DNA from: Desulfovibrio inopinatus DSM 10711
GTDB taxonomy: Bacteria > Desulfobacterota > Desulfovibrionia > Desulfovibrionales > Desulfovibrionaceae
DNA length: 64,000 nucleotides
NCBI RefSeq assembly: GCF_000429305.1
Contig: NZ_AUBP01000029.1
Coordinates: 32,001 to 96,000 of the forward strand
Reading direction: 5' to 3'
Below, in pieces: positions 63,522-64,000 of this stretch. The first letter of the stretch is position 1; each line of letters begins with the position of its first letter. A program made the translations under genes and the position numbers. The notes beneath the pieces are model-generated. The model was not told the DNA's origin. It saw only the letters and a list, made by a program, of their open reading frames with translations, and did no database searches.

Positions 63522-63561
63522 AAATGGTTCCAACTGAAGACAATGTTGCAAGGAGCCTGAT

Positions 63562-64000
63562 ATGCCGATTATTACTATTTCTCGCGATTCATCCAGCCAC
63601 GGAAAACGTATCGCTGAACGTGTTGCCAACACTCTGGGCTATAGCTGTATTGGGCCGGAAATCGTCCAGCAAGCCGCTCAAAGCTTCGATGTCGATCAAA
63701 AGCGTCTGCAATTGGCTGTTGGCCGCGCCCCCAGGTTTCTTGATTCATTTGGCTCATCCAAAGAACGTCACCTCGCGCTGTTTCGAGCCGCTTTTTTTGA
63801 ATGCATGCATTCCGATAATATTGTGTATCACGGCATGGCGGGTCACCTTTTTTTGCATGATGTCCCCAACGTCATGAAAGTACGCATCGTTGCCGACCTT
63901 GAAGAACGCATTCGTGAACAAATGCGGCGCAAAAATATTGGCTACGATGAAGCCAAAGCGCTCTTACTCCGCCAGGACCAAGAGCGGTCCAAATGGACAA
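63562..64000 (+). CDS. Cytidylate-kinase-like protein, 3' end missing
   Basis: The visible 146 residues start MPIITISRDSSSHGKRIAER, where the usual phosphate-binding pattern SRGxxSGGxxIAxxVA is altered (RDSSSHGK). VAN, LGYSCIGPEIVQQAAQSFDV, DNIVYHGMAGHLFLHDVPNV, VRIVADLEERIREQMRRKNI and the LID-like DQERSKW follow. This is the cytidylate-kinase-like family common in deltaproteobacteria, whose real substrate is unknown. AGGAG lies six bases before the ATG, and a sigma-54 promoter with enhancer palindromes precedes it. It runs off the right edge with no stop. Confidence 0.88.
   Translation, partial: MPIITISRDSSSHGKRIAERVANTLGYSCIGPEIVQQAAQSFDVDQKRLQLAVGRAPRFLDSFGSSKERHLALFRAAFFECMHSDNIVYHGMAGHLFLHDVPNVMKVRIVADLEERIREQMRRKNIGYDEAKALLLRQDQERSKWT

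Overview
The window looks like a chromosomal segment of a sulfate-reducing deltaproteobacterium, most likely Desulfovibrionaceae. The clearest pointers are a 37-residue desulforedoxin (46845-46958), a TunR-type tungstate/molybdate regulator next to modBAC (56352-60197), a spirochaete/Chlamydia-style V-type ATPase operon (39122-46352), and several two-component, GGDEF/EAL, HD-GYP and sigma-54 regulators. Base composition is near 50% G+C. I saw no rRNA, tRNA or CRISPR array. Both ends cut through genes.

Layout. 1-2439: leftward signalling genes (CheV, a PilZ protein, an unidentified partial gene). 2852-5458: unknown genes, a solitary Flp pilin and an HxlR regulator, with a decayed reading frame and a 19-bp perfect palindrome between them. 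5577-8437: a flavodoxin-fold reductase, an SLC13-type permease and a small exported peptide. 8697-11397: a TolC-like protein with a small lipoprotein, and a 3D-domain protein. 11781-15234: polA and a helical-repeat protein. 15345-19664: a 1439-residue secreted protein with a long glycine-rich repeat region. 19866-24416: AsnB, a GT2 glycosyltransferase and a polytopic membrane protein, probably one surface-glycan operon.

24681-32100 is the most interesting stretch. A serine-palmitoyltransferase-like PLP enzyme is followed by a MacB-type permease, its ATPase, a TolC-like protein, an HlyD-type adaptor and a GNAT-fold acyltransferase, all on the minus strand. I read it as a candidate sphingolipid/ceramide-like synthesis and export operon. 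thiM and thiE follow. 33925-38734 is an accessory zone: a REP-associated transposase unit bounded by 13-bp inverted repeats, EcsC and VKOR-thioredoxin genes, a decayed ISAs1-family transposase, and an unusual phosphoribosyltransferase gene that starts exactly where the IS remnant ends.

39064-46352 is the V-ATPase operon (E, DUF2764, A, B, D, I, K), whose K subunit keeps the residues of a sodium-binding site. 46845-54513 holds desulforedoxin, MnmM, a secreted aromatic/glycine-rich protein, a REC-PAS-GGDEF-EAL protein, a TPR protein, LepA and a small unknown gene. 55152-60197 holds SppA, TunR and modBAC. 60595-64000 holds an HD-GYP protein and a sigma-54 activator. Palindromic TGTTTC-type sites lie at that activator's own leader and upstream of a sigma-54 promoter driving a cytidylate-kinase-like gene, which suggests a compact self-regulated circuit.
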